Part shown: positions 23,527-24,233 of the stretch, piece after piece
Layout: each line of letters starts with the position of its first letter
Position numbering within the stretch: position 1 is the stretch's first letter
From: an uncultured Campylobacter sp.
Lineage (GTDB): Bacteria > Campylobacterota > Campylobacteria > Campylobacterales > Campylobacteraceae
Assembly (NCBI RefSeq): GCF_938018035.1
Contig: NZ_CALIJF010000209.1
Location: 1-24,233, forward strand
Direction: 5' to 3'
DNA: 24,233 nt
The notes under the pieces: model-generated
What the model was told of the DNA's origin: nothing
The model's input: only the letters and a program-made list of their open reading frames with translations
The model's database searches: none
Made by a program: the position numbers and the translations under genes

Positions 23527-24233
23527 AATTTAAAGCGCTTGCTATTTACGCAGCGGGTGGAATTTATCACTTAAATCTCGCCCGCTAAGTAAACTTAGAA
23601 TTTTAATACTCGAAGCGGAATTTAGTTTTAAAATTTACAAAGTAAAGCTCTGCCCAGGAAATTTCGGCTATGAAATTTTGCGCTAGCACCCTTTTGTGCG
23701 AGTAAGCTCATTCGCCACGGCGTAAATTTCGGCTATAGACTTATGCGCGGAATTCTGCTTGATTTCGCGCAGTAAAATTTCACGCGGTAGCTTTCTACCG
23801 CAGAAGGAATTTCACCGCGCAAATTTTAAATTTTTAAAGCGAAATTTCAAATAAAATTCGCGCCATAAATCCATAGTGTAAATTCTATACCGAAAACTAT
23901 AACTGCGCGACATCAATACGGATTTTAATCTAAATTTTACTCATAAATTTTGAGATTATTTTATAAGCGCATGGCGCACGGTTCGCAGAAATAAAATTTT
24001 AAGCAGATTTTGTGCAAAATTTCAAAATGTAGCTCAAACTCGCAAGCAGATAAATTCGCTGTAGCCTTGCGTTTAGAATTCAGCGCTAGCCGACAAATTT
24101 CGCATCTTTACGTCGGTGCAAATTTTAAAATTTTATGCAGGAGATAAAATTATAAGCCCGCGCAATGCATGAATTCTAAAATTCCACATCGCCTATAGAA
24201 TTCCACGCCTCACACGACACATAAATTTTGAAA
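23527..24233. other. Gene-free AAATTT-rich tail
   Basis: About 700 bases without a supported open frame. It is full of AAATTT and AAAATTT words between short GC-rich blocks, and the phrase GGCTATGAAATTTTGCGC near 23666-23683 shares a 13-base core with the palindrome at 20018. One clear hairpin is at 23784-23801. I see no RNA gene or repeat array. Confidence 0.4.
23784..23801. terminator. Compact GC-rich hairpin in the 3' tail
   Basis: GCGGTAG/CTACCGC, a perfect 7-bp stem with loop CTTT. No good T-run follows on either strand, so terminator function for the torA operon or for a gene beyond the window is only possible. Confidence 0.3.

Noticed and set aside
23527..24233. CRISPR-like array in the repetitive tail
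   Set aside because: AAATTT words recur at irregular spacing without a constant repeat and spacer length.

Overview
The window looks like a chromosomal segment of a Campylobacter (Campylobacterota), probably one of the higher-GC oral or gut species such as the gracilis/showae/rectus group. The evidence is the dense AAATTT/AAAATTT wording, TAAAAT-type extended -10 boxes without clear -35 boxes, AAGGAG ribosome binding sites, and gene types usual for the genus (a TorA-like molybdoenzyme with a monohaem cytochrome, Hcp, cysteine-rich Sel1 proteins). The species is inferred only from composition and gene content.

Left part (1-5033), ordinary chromosome: the start of an exported protein leaving the window on the minus strand; a DNA-deoxyinosine glycosylase-like repair enzyme; a moeA gene translationally coupled to a YajR-like MFS transporter (minus strand); rdgB (plus strand); then six tRNA genes (Pro, His, Arg-TCG, Arg-TCT, Leu, Asn), probably transcribed from one TATAAT promoter.

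Middle part (5281-15545), AT-richer and all on the plus strand, starting directly behind tRNA-Asn: a defence-type island. It holds a double-AAA+ ATPase; two adjacent DUF262 (GmrSD/ParB-like) proteins, the second ending in a DUF1524 HNH-like domain; a DUF2779 protein fusing a Cas4-like Fe-S PD-(D/E)XK nuclease to a DEDD exonuclease fold; a frameshifted PD-(D/E)XK nuclease; a divergent Sir2 protein; and an overlapping pair of a WYL regulator and a macro-domain protein. DUF262A, DUF262B and DUF2779 overlap end to end and probably form one operon. Sir2 with WYL and macro suggests an NAD+/ADP-ribose branch under its own operator. No integrase, transposase or att repeat was seen. The combination of modules, not any single gene, is the best candidate for an undescribed system.

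Right part (15688-24233): a small metallophosphoesterase (minus) with an odd 54-codon open frame upstream; hcp (hydroxylamine reductase/hybrid cluster protein) behind a perfect FNR-type box placed for class II activation; two Sel1-repeat cysteine-rich secreted paralogues (minus); then a Tat-exported TorA/BisC-type N-/S-oxide reductase gene broken by a single +1 frameshift, followed by its monohaem cytochrome c partner, whose signal peptide carries an unusual 24-bp repeat expansion. moeA at the left could serve the molybdoenzyme at the right. The last 700 bases hold no recognisable gene.
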